DNA from: Pyrinomonadaceae bacterium
GTDB taxonomy: Bacteria; Acidobacteriota; Blastocatellia; Pyrinomonadales; Pyrinomonadaceae
DNA length: 64,000 bases
Direction of reading: 5' to 3'
Assembly (NCBI GenBank): GCA_030841085.1
Contig: JAVEDP010000022.1
Span: forward strand, 1-64,000
Of the stretch, positions 35,459 to 45,436 are shown piece by piece. A program made the position numbers and the translations under genes. The notes under the pieces are model-generated. The model searched no databases. It was not told where the DNA came from and was given only the letters and a program-made list of their open reading frames with translations. Within the stretch, counting starts at the first letter, position 1. The number at the start of each line of letters is the position of its first letter.

Positions 35459-36678
35459 ACTTATTAATGATCATTCGCGTGGCGTTTCGCGCGCTGGTGA
35501 GAAACAAGATGCGCGCGGCGTTGACGATGCTGGGCATCATAATTGGTGTTTCGGCAGTCATCGCCATGGTCAGTATTGGCCAGGGAGCGCAGCAGTCTGT
35601 TCAGGAACAAATCGCGAGCATCGGCACCAACCTGCTTTTCGTAAGTGCCGGCGCACAAAACGTTGGCGGTGTTCGCACAGGTACCGGAGATACGGGTACG
35701 AATACGCTCACCGTCGAAGATTTGGACGCCATCAAACGCGAAGTGCCAAGCGTCTCGATGGTGACGCCAACCGTAAACACGCGCTCACAACTGATTTTTG
35801 GCAGTCAGAATTGGAACACCCAGATTCAGGGAGTGAGTGAACAGTATCCGGACATTCGCAAATGGACTGTCCAGGACGGCAGTTTCTTTACCGACGCTGA
35901 CGTGCGCACAGCCGGGCGCGTGATCGTAGTCGGGCAAACCATCGCTGACAATTTATTTCCCGGAACATCTGCGGTGGGACAAACTGTGCGCGTCAAGGAA
36001 TTGCCTTTCCGCGTCGTCGGCGTGATGGCGCGCAAGGGCCAGGACCAACAGGGTCGCGATCAAGACGATACCGCGTTTGCTCCGTACACTACGGTGCAAA
36101 AGAAAATCCTCGGCAGCCCACGCGTGCAGGTAGCGTATGTTTCGGCGATATCCGCGGATGCAACCTACACTGCGCAGGTGCAGATTGGTCAGTTGCTGCG
36201 ACAGCGCCACAAATTAGGGCCGCAGGACGCGGATGATTTTTCAGTGCGAAATATGAGTGACATTGCAGATGCAGCCAACCAAACAAACAGCATCATGACG
36301 ATGTTGCTGGCCAGCATCGCCAGCGTTTCATTACTCGTCGGCGGCATCGGCATCATGAATATCATGTTGGTTTCCGTGACCGAACGAACACGCGAAATCG
36401 GAATTCGCATGGCGATTGGCGCGCGTTCTTCCGCGGTGCGAACTCAGTTTCTAATCGAGTCAGTGGTGTTGAGTTTGACGGGAGGCCTGATCGGAGTCTT
36501 GCTCGGCTTGGGCGTTTCGCTGCTGATCCCATCGCTGCTGGGTTGGCCCACGGCTGTCTCAACTGCTGCAGTTATAGGTTCCGTAATTTTCTCGGCGGCG
36601 GTGGGAATCTTCTTCGGCTACTATCCCGCGCGCAAGGCTGCGGCGCTGGATCCGATCGACGCGTTGCGGTACGAGTAA
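35455..36678 (+). CDS. MacB-type ABC transporter permease
   Basis: A 407-residue permease with the MacB/FtsX layout: N-terminal span (MRAALTMLGIIIGVSAVIA), a large periplasmic domain, then three C-terminal spans (ASIASVSLLVGGIGIMNIML, VVLSLTGGLIGVLLGLGVS, AAVIGSVIFSAAVGIFFGYY) and the usual end ALDPIDALRYE. It should pair with the preceding ATPase and MacA to export peptides, toxins or lipids. Its last 30 bases and the repeat that follows recur at 37305-37393. Confidence 0.9.
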   Translation: MNLLMIIRVAFRALVRNKMRAALTMLGIIIGVSAVIAMVSIGQGAQQSVQEQIASIGTNLLFVSAGAQNVGGVRTGTGDTGTNTLTVEDLDAIKREVPSVSMVTPTVNTRSQLIFGSQNWNTQIQGVSEQYPDIRKWTVQDGSFFTDADVRTAGRVIVVGQTIADNLFPGTSAVGQTVRVKELPFRVVGVMARKGQDQQGRDQDDTAFAPYTTVQKKILGSPRVQVAYVSAISADATYTAQVQIGQLLRQRHKLGPQDADDFSVRNMSDIADAANQTNSIMTMLLASIASVSLLVGGIGIMNIMLVSVTERTREIGIRMAIGARSSAVRTQFLIESVVLSLTGGLIGVLLGLGVSLLIPSLLGWPTAVSTAAVIGSVIFSAAVGIFFGYYPARKAAALDPIDALRYE

Positions 36679-36764
36679 CTGTTCGTTAAGAGACAAGACA
36701 TTTATCATTTCTCATCTGACATCTCTCACTTGTCATCGGCGGATTCAGGTTGCAGGTTCAGCCA

Positions 36765-36805
36765 TTTGGACTCGATTTCGCTCCAGCGGAGCGAGATGTT
36801 TATAG
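36765..36805. repeat. Single REP-like half unit with ATGTTTATAG head
   Basis: The hairpin TCGCTCC-agc-GGAGCGA (36776-36792 area) is followed by GATGTTTATAG, the head being 36796-36805. It is one half of the paired elements at 14027 and 17283. Just upstream, 36690-36737 is a CATTT/CATCT-type tandem repeat. Confidence 0.65.
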
Positions 36806-36911
36806 TTACCCACCCTCCTACGAAAAAACGATTGCGTTCAGAATTTTTATCCCGAAAACCAGGACTACTCTCGCAAGGAAGCATGTTAAAATCGTTTTCC
36901 GAGGAAGTTAA

Positions 36912-37193
36912 ATGCGCACTTTGAGGAATCCCGAAACAAACGCAATTCCAGACTCGCTCGTTGAGCAGGGGGCAGTTTTGTATGGCACTCAACTGCAAGC
37001 TGCGCTCGAGAGTCAGCACTCTGGAGAATTTGTCGCCGTTGACCCCTTTAGCGCGCGCTATTTTCTCGGTCAAACAGCAACTGCCGCACTTGTAGCCGCT
37101 CGGAATGCAATGCCCGACACCCAGTTCTTTCTCACCCGAGTAGGCAGTGACTCAGCCCACAAAATTGGCGGCCATGCCAAACGAATCCGGTAA
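36912..37193 (+). CDS. Small protein paired with a clan AA aspartic-protease gene
   Basis: A 93-residue protein with GAGGAAG before the ATG. The order VEQGAVLYGTQLQAALESQH, GEFVAVDPFSARYFLG, then AALVAARNAMPDTQFFLTRVG, matches a short family often encoded directly before small retropepsin-like proteases, possibly as toxin-antitoxin-like pairs; that role is not proven. The protease gene overlaps from 37174. The pair sits between the macB permease gene and the duplicate of its 3' end. Confidence 0.6.
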   Translation: MRTLRNPETNAIPDSLVEQGAVLYGTQLQAALESQHSGEFVAVDPFSARYFLGQTATAALVAARNAMPDTQFFLTRVGSDSAHKIGGHAKRIR

Positions 37194-37500
37194 AGTTAAT
37201 CTATTTAGAGAAGCCCTAATTGAAGTCAAATTTTCCGGCGGCGCATCAATCGAATGCGTAGTGGACACAGGATTTGACGGAGGATTAATGCTGCCGCGAA
37301 CTCTGATCCCATCGATGCGTTGCGGTACGAATAGCCCGTCAGTAAGAAACAGAAACTTTATCATTCGTCATTTGACATTTCTCATTTGTCATTTACTAGG
37401 GAAGGACTCGGTCGAGGTTTCAGACAAGGCGTACTTTTCAGGAAGGTTACGGCCAACTGAATGGTGGAAGAATTCGACGTCGTTTTCCTAAATGACAAAT
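37174..37500 (+). pseudogene. Broken clan AA aspartic-protease-like gene
   Basis: From the ATG at 37174 the product reads normally to IECVVDTGFDGGLMLPRTL, with the catalytic DTG of retropepsin-like proteases. At 37305 this gives way to 30 bases equal to the macB 3' end (26 of 30 match), then a CATTT-type tandem repeat to about 37395. After it, DSVEVSDKAYFSG and, one frame away, VEEFDVVFLND look like the protease C-terminus. So the gene seems interrupted by a macB-tail-plus-repeat insert, and the protein as read is unlikely to work. Confidence 0.6.
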
Positions 37501-37562
37501 GAGAGATGTCAAATGATGAATGATAAATTTTCTTTTCGCTTTCAACCCATGATCTAAAGGCG

Positions 37563-38831
37563 TCACTCATAACGCAGCGCTTCAATAGGATTCAACCGCG
37601 CGGCTTTCCACGCCGGCCATAATCCGAACGTCAGTCCCAAACCTACCGAAACGACAAAGCCTACAATCGGCGCCCACAGCGGAATGTAAGTCGGCATGAT
37701 CATTTGAATCAGCAGTGCAATTACGCATCCGGCGATAATTCCCAAAAGACCGCCCAACCCGGTCAGCGTGGCGGCTTCGATCAAAAACTGAATAATGATA
37801 TCGCGCCGGCGCGCGCCAATTGCTTTGCGCACGCCAATCTCGCGCGTTCGTTCAGTTACGGAAACCAACATGATGTTCATCACGCCAATACCGCCAATCA
37901 AAAGGCCCACGCTCGAAATCCCAACCATCAAAGCGAACACGCCGCCGGTGATTGCACCAAACTGCGAAAGTATTTGTTCTGAAGTAGAAATTCCAAAGTT
38001 GTCCGCTGCGCCATAAGCGACCTTGCGCCGCCGCCGCAACAGATCGCGCACTTCTTCCACCGCCTGTTGCATTTGTCCCGGACGCGCCTGGGCCATCACA
38101 AAATTATCCTTCACTTCCGGATAACTCTTCCGCAGCGTGAGATACGGCATATAGACCGCTTTGTTTTCGTTGTTCGGATCTTCGGCGCCGACTAGGAACA
38201 CGTCGCGTTCGGTCAGGACGCCAACCACGCGATAGCTGCGGCCGTTGATGGTGACTTCTTTGTCGAGCGCGTCGCTGAACGGAAAAAGCGTGTTAGCAAC
38301 GTCGCAACCGATTACCAACACATCCGCGTGGTGTTCATTTTCAGCTTCGCTGAAATAGCGACCCTCGGCGATGTTAGTTACGCCCATCTGGAAATACGAC
38401 GGCGAAGCACCCTGCACCGCGGCGTTCGTCATCTCGATGTCGCGGTAACGAACGTTGACGCGCTGAGTGAACGAGCCACCAAAAAAATCTACCGGAGACA
38501 TGAACGCGGCTGAATAGATAATCGCCGGACATTCGCTGCCAATGGCCTCGTTGTCTTCATAACTCAAAGGCTTGCGCATGCGCTCTTCCTGGGTTGGATT
38601 AAAGTTAAAGCCGGGATCGAAGCGGTAGATGTAGATTGAGTTTGTGCCGAACGATTCGATCTCTTTGGAAACGCGCGCATCGATGCCGGAAACAAACGCT
38701 GCAATCACGATCACGGTCATCGTGCCAATGACGACGCCGAGTATCGTTAACAGCGAACGGAGCTTGTGCTGCCACAAGGTGTCCAGCCCCATGCGCAGGT
38801 TTTCGAAAAGGTTGCTGTGGAAGAATTTCAT
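37563..38831 (-). CDS. MacB-type ABC transporter permease (second)
   Basis: A 422-residue permease. I chose the ATG at 38831; the longer frame to 38873 comes from the repeat element. It has the MacB plan: LRSLLTILGVVIGTMTVIVI near the start, a long periplasmic domain, three C-terminal spans with VGLLIGGIGVMNIML and ERTREIGVRKAIGAR, and the ending RLNPIEALRYE. No ATPase gene is adjacent, so it may use the macB ATPase encoded convergently at 34586. Substrate unknown. Confidence 0.87.
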   Translation of the reverse strand: MKFFHSNLFENLRMGLDTLWQHKLRSLLTILGVVIGTMTVIVIAAFVSGIDARVSKEIESFGTNSIYIYRFDPGFNFNPTQEERMRKPLSYEDNEAIGSECPAIIYSAAFMSPVDFFGGSFTQRVNVRYRDIEMTNAAVQGASPSYFQMGVTNIAEGRYFSEAENEHHADVLVIGCDVANTLFPFSDALDKEVTINGRSYRVVGVLTERDVFLVGAEDPNNENKAVYMPYLTLRKSYPEVKDNFVMAQARPGQMQQAVEEVRDLLRRRRKVAYGAADNFGISTSEQILSQFGAITGGVFALMVGISSVGLLIGGIGVMNIMLVSVTERTREIGVRKAIGARRRDIIIQFLIEAATLTGLGGLLGIIAGCVIALLIQMIMPTYIPLWAPIVGFVVSVGLGLTFGLWPAWKAARLNPIEALRYE

Positions 38832-38835
38832 GAGA

Positions 38836-38937
38836 TAAATTTGCCGCGGATTAACGCGGATAGTACGGATCAATCAAAAGCAAATATCGGTTTTCTGACC
38901 TTCTGATCTGCGTGTATCCGCGTTAATCTGCGGCCAA
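38836..38937. repeat. Inverted repeat of CCGCGGATTAACG type
   Basis: Left arm about 38837-38862 and right arm about 38905-38935 are complementary (GCCGCGGATTAACGCGGATA and its reverse). It fills the gap between the two permease genes. Same family as 31690-31835. Confidence 0.75.
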
Positions 38938-40164
<1,227 letters not shown>

Positions 40165-40234
40165 GGCAAACCGATTGTTATTTCGAGACTATGATTGTTA
40201 TCTACGCTCGGTATGTGAGTGGGAACAGCGCTGT

Positions 40235-40624
40235 CTAACGGCGCGCGCGTTTCTTGCTTGGCGCTGCAGACACTTTGGTTTCGAGTTGCCGTCTAATCTT
40301 TGCCGGCAGTTTCTCGTAAACAAGTCCATAAGCAGTCCTCAGCAACTGTTTCAATTCGCCGGCAGGCAAGGCATCGAACCGCTTCAACGCAACCCAATGA
40401 TAACGCGCCACGTAGGGAGCCGGAAAAATGCCTTCGTGTTCTACCAACTCGGCAAATGTCTCGGGCGTGCACTTGAATGACATGCAATGGTCCGAGGTTC
40501 CTTCAAGCGAGACCACGGCAAACATTTTTTCGCCGATGCGAAACAACAAATCGTTACCCCACTGCACTTTTTCATCCACGTGCGGCAAGGAAAGACAGAA
40601 GCTGCGAACTGATTCGATGTCCAT
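40235..40624 (-). CDS. MmcQ/YjbR-family protein
   Basis: A 129-residue small protein of the MmcQ/YjbR fold: MDIESVRSFCLSLPHVDEKVQ at the start, FRIGEKMFAVVSLE in the middle, and ARYHWVALKRFDALPAGELKQ, then LLRTAYGLVYEKLP. The family has a double-wing DNA-binding-like fold and no settled function. The C-terminus is strongly basic (PSKKRARR). It stands alone behind the permease genes. Confidence 0.85.
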   Translation of the reverse strand: MDIESVRSFCLSLPHVDEKVQWGNDLLFRIGEKMFAVVSLEGTSDHCMSFKCTPETFAELVEHEGIFPAPYVARYHWVALKRFDALPAGELKQLLRTAYGLVYEKLPAKIRRQLETKVSAAPSKKRARR

Positions 40625-40627
40625 TTG

Positions 40628-40705
40628 GTTGGTGAATGGTCAATGGTAAATGGTAAATGGTTGTCGTCTTTTTCCCATTCACCATTTACCATTCACTATT
40701 TACCT
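40628..40705. repeat. Inverted pair of AATGGTAA / TTACCATT repeats
   Basis: Left arm 40632-40662 repeats GGTGAATGGT and GGTAAATGGT units; right arm 40676-40702 repeats the complement (CCATTCACCATTTACC). Another intergenic hairpin of the short-tandem-repeat class. Confidence 0.8.
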
Positions 40706-40709
40706 GTTC

Positions 40710-42050
40710 TCATTTCTTCATCAATTCCAAAACCGCCGACGTCATCGCCTTCACGCCGGTGCGCAGCGTCGGTTCAGGCAGCGGCGCAAACAATGCGGAA
40801 TGCAGCGAAGGTAACTGCGTTCCCGTGGCCCGACTTTGTTTCACTTTTTCCGGATCGACGGCGCCCAAAGAAAAATCAACGGAGGGAATCGTTTTGTCCA
40901 TACTGAAGTAACCAAAGTCTTCGCTCATCATCAGGGGGGGCAGTTTGACGACGTTATCGGCTCCCAGGACCTTTGTGAAAACGCCAGCCAATCGTTCGGT
41001 CAAGGCCGGATCGTTGTACGTCGCGGCGGTAAATTGAGTCGTACTGACAGTCACAATGGGGGACCGATCGGCGGGAATACCGGCGGCTAAGGCAATGCCT
41101 TTCGTGATCCGTTCGATAGACGCCAACATCCTTTTTCTTACTTCCTCACGGTACGCCCGCACAGTGAGCTGCAAGTTGACCTCGTCGGGGATGATGTTGT
41201 GTTTGCTGCCCCCATGAATCGAGCCGACGGTAATTACGGCCGGATCCAGCGGAGAGTTTTCTCTGCTCACAATTGTTTGCAGCGCCAAAATTATTTCCGC
41301 AGCCACGACGATTGGATCTTTTGTGCTTTCAGGCGCCGCGCCATGTCCGCCCACGCCGCGAATTTTTATGTCCACAGAATCGCCGCTGGCGAGTGAATAC
41401 CCAGGCGTGTAGCCGACCTTTCCTGCTTCCAGGTCGGAATGGTCGTGAAGCGCCACCACGAAATCAGGTTTGGGAAACTTTTGATAGAGACCGTCGCGCA
41501 TCATGGCACGCGCTCCATCTACAGTTTCCTCGGCTGGTTGGCCCAGAATGATCAGGGTGCCGTGCCATTGATCCTTCAGTTCGGCCAGCACCTTTGCGGT
41601 GCCGAGCATACTCGTGATGTGAATATCGTGCCCACAGGCATGCATGACACTCACTTCATCGCCGGCGTCGTTTTTTGTTTTGACCGTGCTGGCATAAGCA
41701 AGCCCGGTTTTTTCGTTTACCGGCAAGGCGTCTAGTTCAGTGCGAATCAACACCACCGGGCCTGCGCCATTTTTCATGATGGCGACAACGCCATAACTGG
41801 TCCATGCCGGGTTTTCATACTTGCCAATGCGCTCGGTTACTTCATAGCCCAGCGCACGCAACTGCGCGGCAAAAAACGTTGACGTCTTTTCCTCGTGATG
41901 TGACAGCTCAGGTGCGGCATGCAACGTTTTGTACGTTGCTACCAGTGACGCGATGTTGCGATCGATCAGGGCATCGAGTGGTTGTTGCGCTTGAATGGCG
42001 CTTGCCGACAGAACGATGAAGATTAAAGTAAGACAGCTTCTATCTCGCAT
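40710..42050 (-). CDS. Exported M20-family amidohydrolase
   Basis: The ATG at 42050 has GGAG upstream; a GTG four codons earlier is less likely. The 446-residue product has a signal peptide (residues 1-22), then an M20D-type amidohydrolase with VLIRTELDALPV, HACGHDIHITSMLG, QPAEETVDGARAM, and IRGVGGHGAAPESTKDP with the dimerisation domain behind it. Such enzymes remove acyl groups from amino acids or peptides. Metal ligands seem complete. Export to the periplasm is unusual but common among acidobacterial relatives. Confidence 0.88.
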   Translation of the reverse strand: MRDRSCLTLIFIVLSASAIQAQQPLDALIDRNIASLVATYKTLHAAPELSHHEEKTSTFFAAQLRALGYEVTERIGKYENPAWTSYGVVAIMKNGAGPVVLIRTELDALPVNEKTGLAYASTVKTKNDAGDEVSVMHACGHDIHITSMLGTAKVLAELKDQWHGTLIILGQPAEETVDGARAMMRDGLYQKFPKPDFVVALHDHSDLEAGKVGYTPGYSLASGDSVDIKIRGVGGHGAAPESTKDPIVVAAEIILALQTIVSRENSPLDPAVITVGSIHGGSKHNIIPDEVNLQLTVRAYREEVRKRMLASIERITKGIALAAGIPADRSPIVTVSTTQFTAATYNDPALTERLAGVFTKVLGADNVVKLPPLMMSEDFGYFSMDKTIPSVDFSLGAVDPEKVKQSRATGTQLPSLHSALFAPLPEPTLRTGVKAMTSAVLELMKK

Positions 42051-42167
42051 TGATTGCTCCACTAAGAAGAGTTTGGAAAGTCTTTATTGTACGAAGGCGT
42101 CAGAAAGTGTTTTGAAGCGCTAATCCTACAACTTTCCTTTGTGTCGTAACAAGATATTCTGTGATAG

Positions 42168-42222
42168 TGACATAGACTTTAGTCTGGCCTTGGTACCAGA
42201 CACAGACTAAAGTCCATGCCAC
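42168..42222. repeat. Inverted repeat ACTTTAGTCTG/CAGACTAAAGT
   Basis: GACTTTAGTCTG at about 42175-42186 is mirrored by CAGACTAAAGTC at about 42202-42213. Similar TTTAGT/ACTAAA palindromes occur near 2210 and 50210, so it may be one more repeat family. It could also act as an operator for the VOC gene. Confidence 0.6.
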
Positions 42223-42242
42223 TTCTGAAAGGAACCAACTCT

Positions 42243-42629
42243 ATGCCAAGTAACCTAAAACACTTTGCGGTCCATGCCGACGATGTCGAGCGCGCGCGCA
42301 AGTTTTATGAAGACGCATTCGGCTGGCAGTTTACCGCCTGGGGGCCACCGGGATTTTTTCTCATCAAGACCGGAACGAATGACGACCCTGGCGTTCAGGG
42401 TGCGCTGCAGGGACGCCGCGAAGTTGTCGCCGGCAAACCAATGTTCGGATTCGAATGCACTCTCGGCGTCGCTTCAATCGATGAAACAGTCAAAGCCGTC
42501 GAGGCCGGCGGCGGAAAGATTGTAATGCCCAAGTTTCATATTCCGACCGTCGGCACGCTCATCTTTTTCGAAGACACGGAAGGCAACGTCGTCGGCGCCA
42601 TGCAGTATGAACAAGGCCACGGCGCATAG
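42243..42629 (+). CDS. VOC-superfamily (glyoxalase-like) protein
   Basis: A 128-residue single-domain VOC protein; GAAAGGAACC precedes the ATG at 42243. It reads LKHFAVHADDVERARKFYED, FGWQF, then a second half VASIDETVKAVEAGGGKIVM and LIFFEDTEGNVVGAMQ. His and Glu positions fit metal ligands (H near residue 7, E near 115). The family covers glyoxalases, antibiotic-resistance proteins and dioxygenases; the exact activity is not clear. Confidence 0.85.
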   Translation: MPSNLKHFAVHADDVERARKFYEDAFGWQFTAWGPPGFFLIKTGTNDDPGVQGALQGRREVVAGKPMFGFECTLGVASIDETVKAVEAGGGKIVMPKFHIPTVGTLIFFEDTEGNVVGAMQYEQGHGA

Positions 42630-42797
42630 GTAGACAGATTCTCGCTGACTACGCCGATCGGGAAACAGTCCAGCAGTCACAGATGTGCTTGACCTACCCG
42701 CGGCGAATTGGCTTTCTAAAAAGGCAGTCCATTCGAACCTTTTGCGAGCCGAGGTTATAATGAGGCAAACAACATTTGCTTTTGCCGAGGAGTATTA

Positions 42798-44831
42798 ATG
42801 AGTTCCGACAAGGTCCCACAGCTATCTGAAAAAGTCAGTTTCAAGGGCCGCATTCTTTTTCTAACCGCAGACACGTCGCTTATCAGGCAGCAACTGGAAG
42901 CGCAGGGCGACGAACGCGAGCGAATTGAATCCCAACTCGCCACGCGCCTGGCGAACGACGATCTGCCGTTGATGAGCAACATCTCGACCGACGAGATCAC
43001 GCCGGGTTGGGTTTGTTTTTATTACGACGAAACGCTTGGTCAATATGTTTACGTCGGCATGCGCGACGGCGCGGTGAAGAAAGACGAAGTGAAGCAGGGC
43101 GGCTTTGCCGTTGTCGTTTCCGGTTTGTCCAAAGGCTGTGGCTCATCGCGCGAGACGGCGCCATACGCCGAAAAGTGGGCGGGAATTCAACTGGTCATCG
43201 CAAAAAGCATCGAAAAGATTTACGGCCAAAACTCGCAAAATATCGGGCTGCTGACCTCGAATGATTTTGGCCTGGTCCAACGCATTCGCAGCGGCGAAGA
43301 AATTCCGCTAAGCGAGTTTACTGACGGACTTGATCCGATTGCGCAGGCTATTGTCGAGCATGGTGGGTTGTTCAACTACAACAAGGCGCGGCTCGCCGGG
43401 CAGGTTTCACCGCCGCCTTTGGAAACAAAAGCGCGGCCGATGACTATCGTCGAAAAGATCATCGCCCGCCATGCGTTTGTGACTGCCGGCAAGATCGGTG
43501 TTGAGGCAGTGAAGCCCGGCGATGCTTTGTTTGCCGTCGCCGATGTGCGCTTTTCGCATGAGTACGTCACGCCGATGGCTGAGTCGTTACTGAAACAGGC
43601 GCTTGGCCCAGGCGCGCGGGTAACGGAACCGGAATCAGTTTTTGCTTTCCGTGATCATCTGACTTTTCTTGGCCGCGTGATGTCGCAAAAGCACCGCGAC
43701 ATGGGCCTGCTGGAAAAAGCCGAAGGCCTCGCCACCACGCAGGAAGATTTCACTACGAAGCAGGGCATACGGCTCTATGGCGAAAATCCTGAAGGCGGCT
43801 CGGAGGCAATCTGCCATAACGCCGTGGTCGAGGACCTCGCCTTGCCGGGCCAGATTGTGATCGGCACCGATTCGCACACCTGCATGGCGGGCGTGCTCGG
43901 CTGTTTTGCTTTTGGCGTCGGCTCGACTGACATGGCCAATGCCTGGTACGCGAAAGACATTCGCATTCGCGTGCCGGAAACTGTGCGCTACGTTTTCATA
44001 GGACGAAAGCGTTCTGATGTCGCCGCAAAAGATGTGATGCTTTACATCCTGGCGAGCGACTACATGAAGACCAGCAAAGGCATCGCCAAAGTTCTCGAGT
44101 TTGCGGGCGAAGACTTAAAGAACTGGCCCATGGACGAACGCGCCACACTTACGAACATGTCGGTTGAAGCCGGCGGCACGACCGGCATCATCGAGCCGGA
44201 CGAAGTGACACTCGATTACATCGTGAAGATGCGCGGACTGGATGCCGACGAAGTACGCCGCGGCTTTACCTACAGCGATCTTGACGCTGAATACGCCGCC
44301 GTGTTTGAAATCAATCTGGATGAGATTCGGCCGATGGTGGCCACGCCCGGCGATCCGCGCAATGGAATTCCTATCGCTGAACTTGCCGAAGAAGTGCGCA
44401 TCGATGCGGCGTATGGCGGCAGTTGCACTGGCGGAAAGATGGCGGACATGGACATGTACGCCGAGGTGTTGCAGAACGCGCTTGATCAAGGCAAGCGCGT
44501 CGCGCCGGGAGTTCATCTCTATCTTCAGTTTGGTTCGCAGAAGATCAAACAATACGCTCGCGATCGAGGCTACCTCGAAATCTTTGAACGCGCCGGCGCG
44601 GAACTGATCGATCCCAGTTGCGGCGCTTGCATCAACGCCGGACCCGGCGCTTCGCCAAGCGCTGAAACAGTGACCGTCAGCGCGCAGAATAGAAACTTCC
44701 CCGGCCGCAGTGGCCCAGGCAAACTTTATCTCGCTTCACCTTATGTCGTTGCTGCGTCCGCGATTGCCGGCAAGATCGTCGAACCGTTCGAGTTTCTGCC
44801 TGAGCGGGAAGAAGAGTTGGTGCGCGCCTAA
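42798..44831 (+). CDS. Fused LeuD-LeuC aconitase-family hydro-lyase
   Basis: A 677-residue fusion. Residues 1-200 are the small swivel domain (SNISTDEITPGWVCF, LSKGCGSSRETAP), residues 215-677 the large [4Fe-4S] domain, so the order is reversed relative to aconitase. Cluster and active-site motifs: VIGTDSHTCMAGVLG, YGGSCTGGKMADM and DPSCGACINAGPGA hold the three cluster cysteines. The likely reaction is 3-isopropylmalate dehydration in leucine synthesis, but homoaconitase or aconitase use is also possible. A decayed copy of its 3' end lies at 45303-45416 beyond a toxin-antitoxin pair. Confidence 0.87.
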   Translation: MSSDKVPQLSEKVSFKGRILFLTADTSLIRQQLEAQGDERERIESQLATRLANDDLPLMSNISTDEITPGWVCFYYDETLGQYVYVGMRDGAVKKDEVKQGGFAVVVSGLSKGCGSSRETAPYAEKWAGIQLVIAKSIEKIYGQNSQNIGLLTSNDFGLVQRIRSGEEIPLSEFTDGLDPIAQAIVEHGGLFNYNKARLAGQVSPPPLETKARPMTIVEKIIARHAFVTAGKIGVEAVKPGDALFAVADVRFSHEYVTPMAESLLKQALGPGARVTEPESVFAFRDHLTFLGRVMSQKHRDMGLLEKAEGLATTQEDFTTKQGIRLYGENPEGGSEAICHNAVVEDLALPGQIVIGTDSHTCMAGVLGCFAFGVGSTDMANAWYAKDIRIRVPETVRYVFIGRKRSDVAAKDVMLYILASDYMKTSKGIAKVLEFAGEDLKNWPMDERATLTNMSVEAGGTTGIIEPDEVTLDYIVKMRGLDADEVRRGFTYSDLDAEYAAVFEINLDEIRPMVATPGDPRNGIPIAELAEEVRIDAAYGGSCTGGKMADMDMYAEVLQNALDQGKRVAPGVHLYLQFGSQKIKQYARDRGYLEIFERAGAELIDPSCGACINAGPGASPSAETVTVSAQNRNFPGRSGPGKLYLASPYVVAASAIAGKIVEPFEFLPEREEELVRA

Positions 44832-44839
44832 AGCCCGAG

Positions 44840-45097
44840 ATGAGTAGAACTCGCTATCAAATCGAATATGGAAATACAGCTCTCGACGACTTGGACGGAA
44901 TTCCATCGAAGCAACGCGCCCAGATTCTTCGCAAGATCAGCCGACTCCAACAAGGCCTTCATGGAGACATAAAACGGTTGCGTGAAGCTGACTTCGCATA
45001 TCGTCTACGGATGGGTGACTATCGGATATTGTTCGACGTGGAAGATCCCGTTATCGTGATTCGTCGAATTGGACACAGGAAGAACATTTATGAGTAG
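44840..45097 (+). CDS. RelE/ParE-family toxin
   Basis: An 85-residue protein with the RelE-like fold: YQIEYGNTALDDLDGIPSKQ, IKRLREADFAYRLRMGDYRI and LFDVEDPVIVIRRIGHRKNIY. The conserved basic and aromatic residues (R, Y and the final HRxxxY) are present. RelE toxins cut mRNA in the ribosome. It starts eight bases behind leuDC, and the antitoxin gene overlaps its end by eight bases. The toxin gene comes first. Confidence 0.85.
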   Translation: MSRTRYQIEYGNTALDDLDGIPSKQRAQILRKISRLQQGLHGDIKRLREADFAYRLRMGDYRILFDVEDPVIVIRRIGHRKNIYE

Positions 45098-45275
45098 AAC
45101 CATCGAGAGAGAACTTAGCAAGACAATCAGAGAGAAACGAGCGCAACTGCAAGTGATCCGTGAAGAGGTCGAGAACTTAATCGACTACCTAGAGCTGTTG
45201 GAGGCCCGGGCTCGCGACAAAAACAAACCTACAACCGCGCATTCCGAGGTAATAAAGCGTTTTCGGGTAAAGTGA
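45090..45275 (+). CDS. Antitoxin of the RelE-type pair
   Basis: A 61-residue protein from the ATG at 45090. It is helical and highly charged (RTIERELSKTIREKRAQLQV, then NLIDYLELLEARARDK) without an obvious DNA-binding motif. Overlap with the toxin gene and size fit an antitoxin that wraps the toxin. The decayed leuDC tail follows at 45303. Confidence 0.7.
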   Translation: MSRTIERELSKTIREKRAQLQVIREEVENLIDYLELLEARARDKNKPTTAHSEVIKRFRVK

Positions 45276-45302
45276 TCATTCTTTCCTTCTCACCGGCCAG
45301 TT

Positions 45303-45416
45303 AAACGTTAAGCTTCATCTCACCTTAAGGTTGTTGGCCGCTTCCGAAATCGCCAGCAGGATTGTCGAACCGTTTCAGTTTCTGTTAGCGCGAATAAGAG
45401 CTGTTGGAGGGTTAAA
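45303..45416 (+). pseudogene. Decayed duplicate of the leuDC 3' end
   Basis: Translated in one frame, LLAASEIASRIVEPFQFLLAR matches the end of the 42798 protein (VVAASAIAGKIVEPFEFLPER) at about two thirds of positions. At DNA level, 45303-45416 aligns with 44721-44831 almost end to end with a few indels. It has the same orientation, no start codon, and is frameshifted in part. Confidence 0.8.
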
Positions 45417-45436
45417 GATTGTTCCTTCGAATCTGA

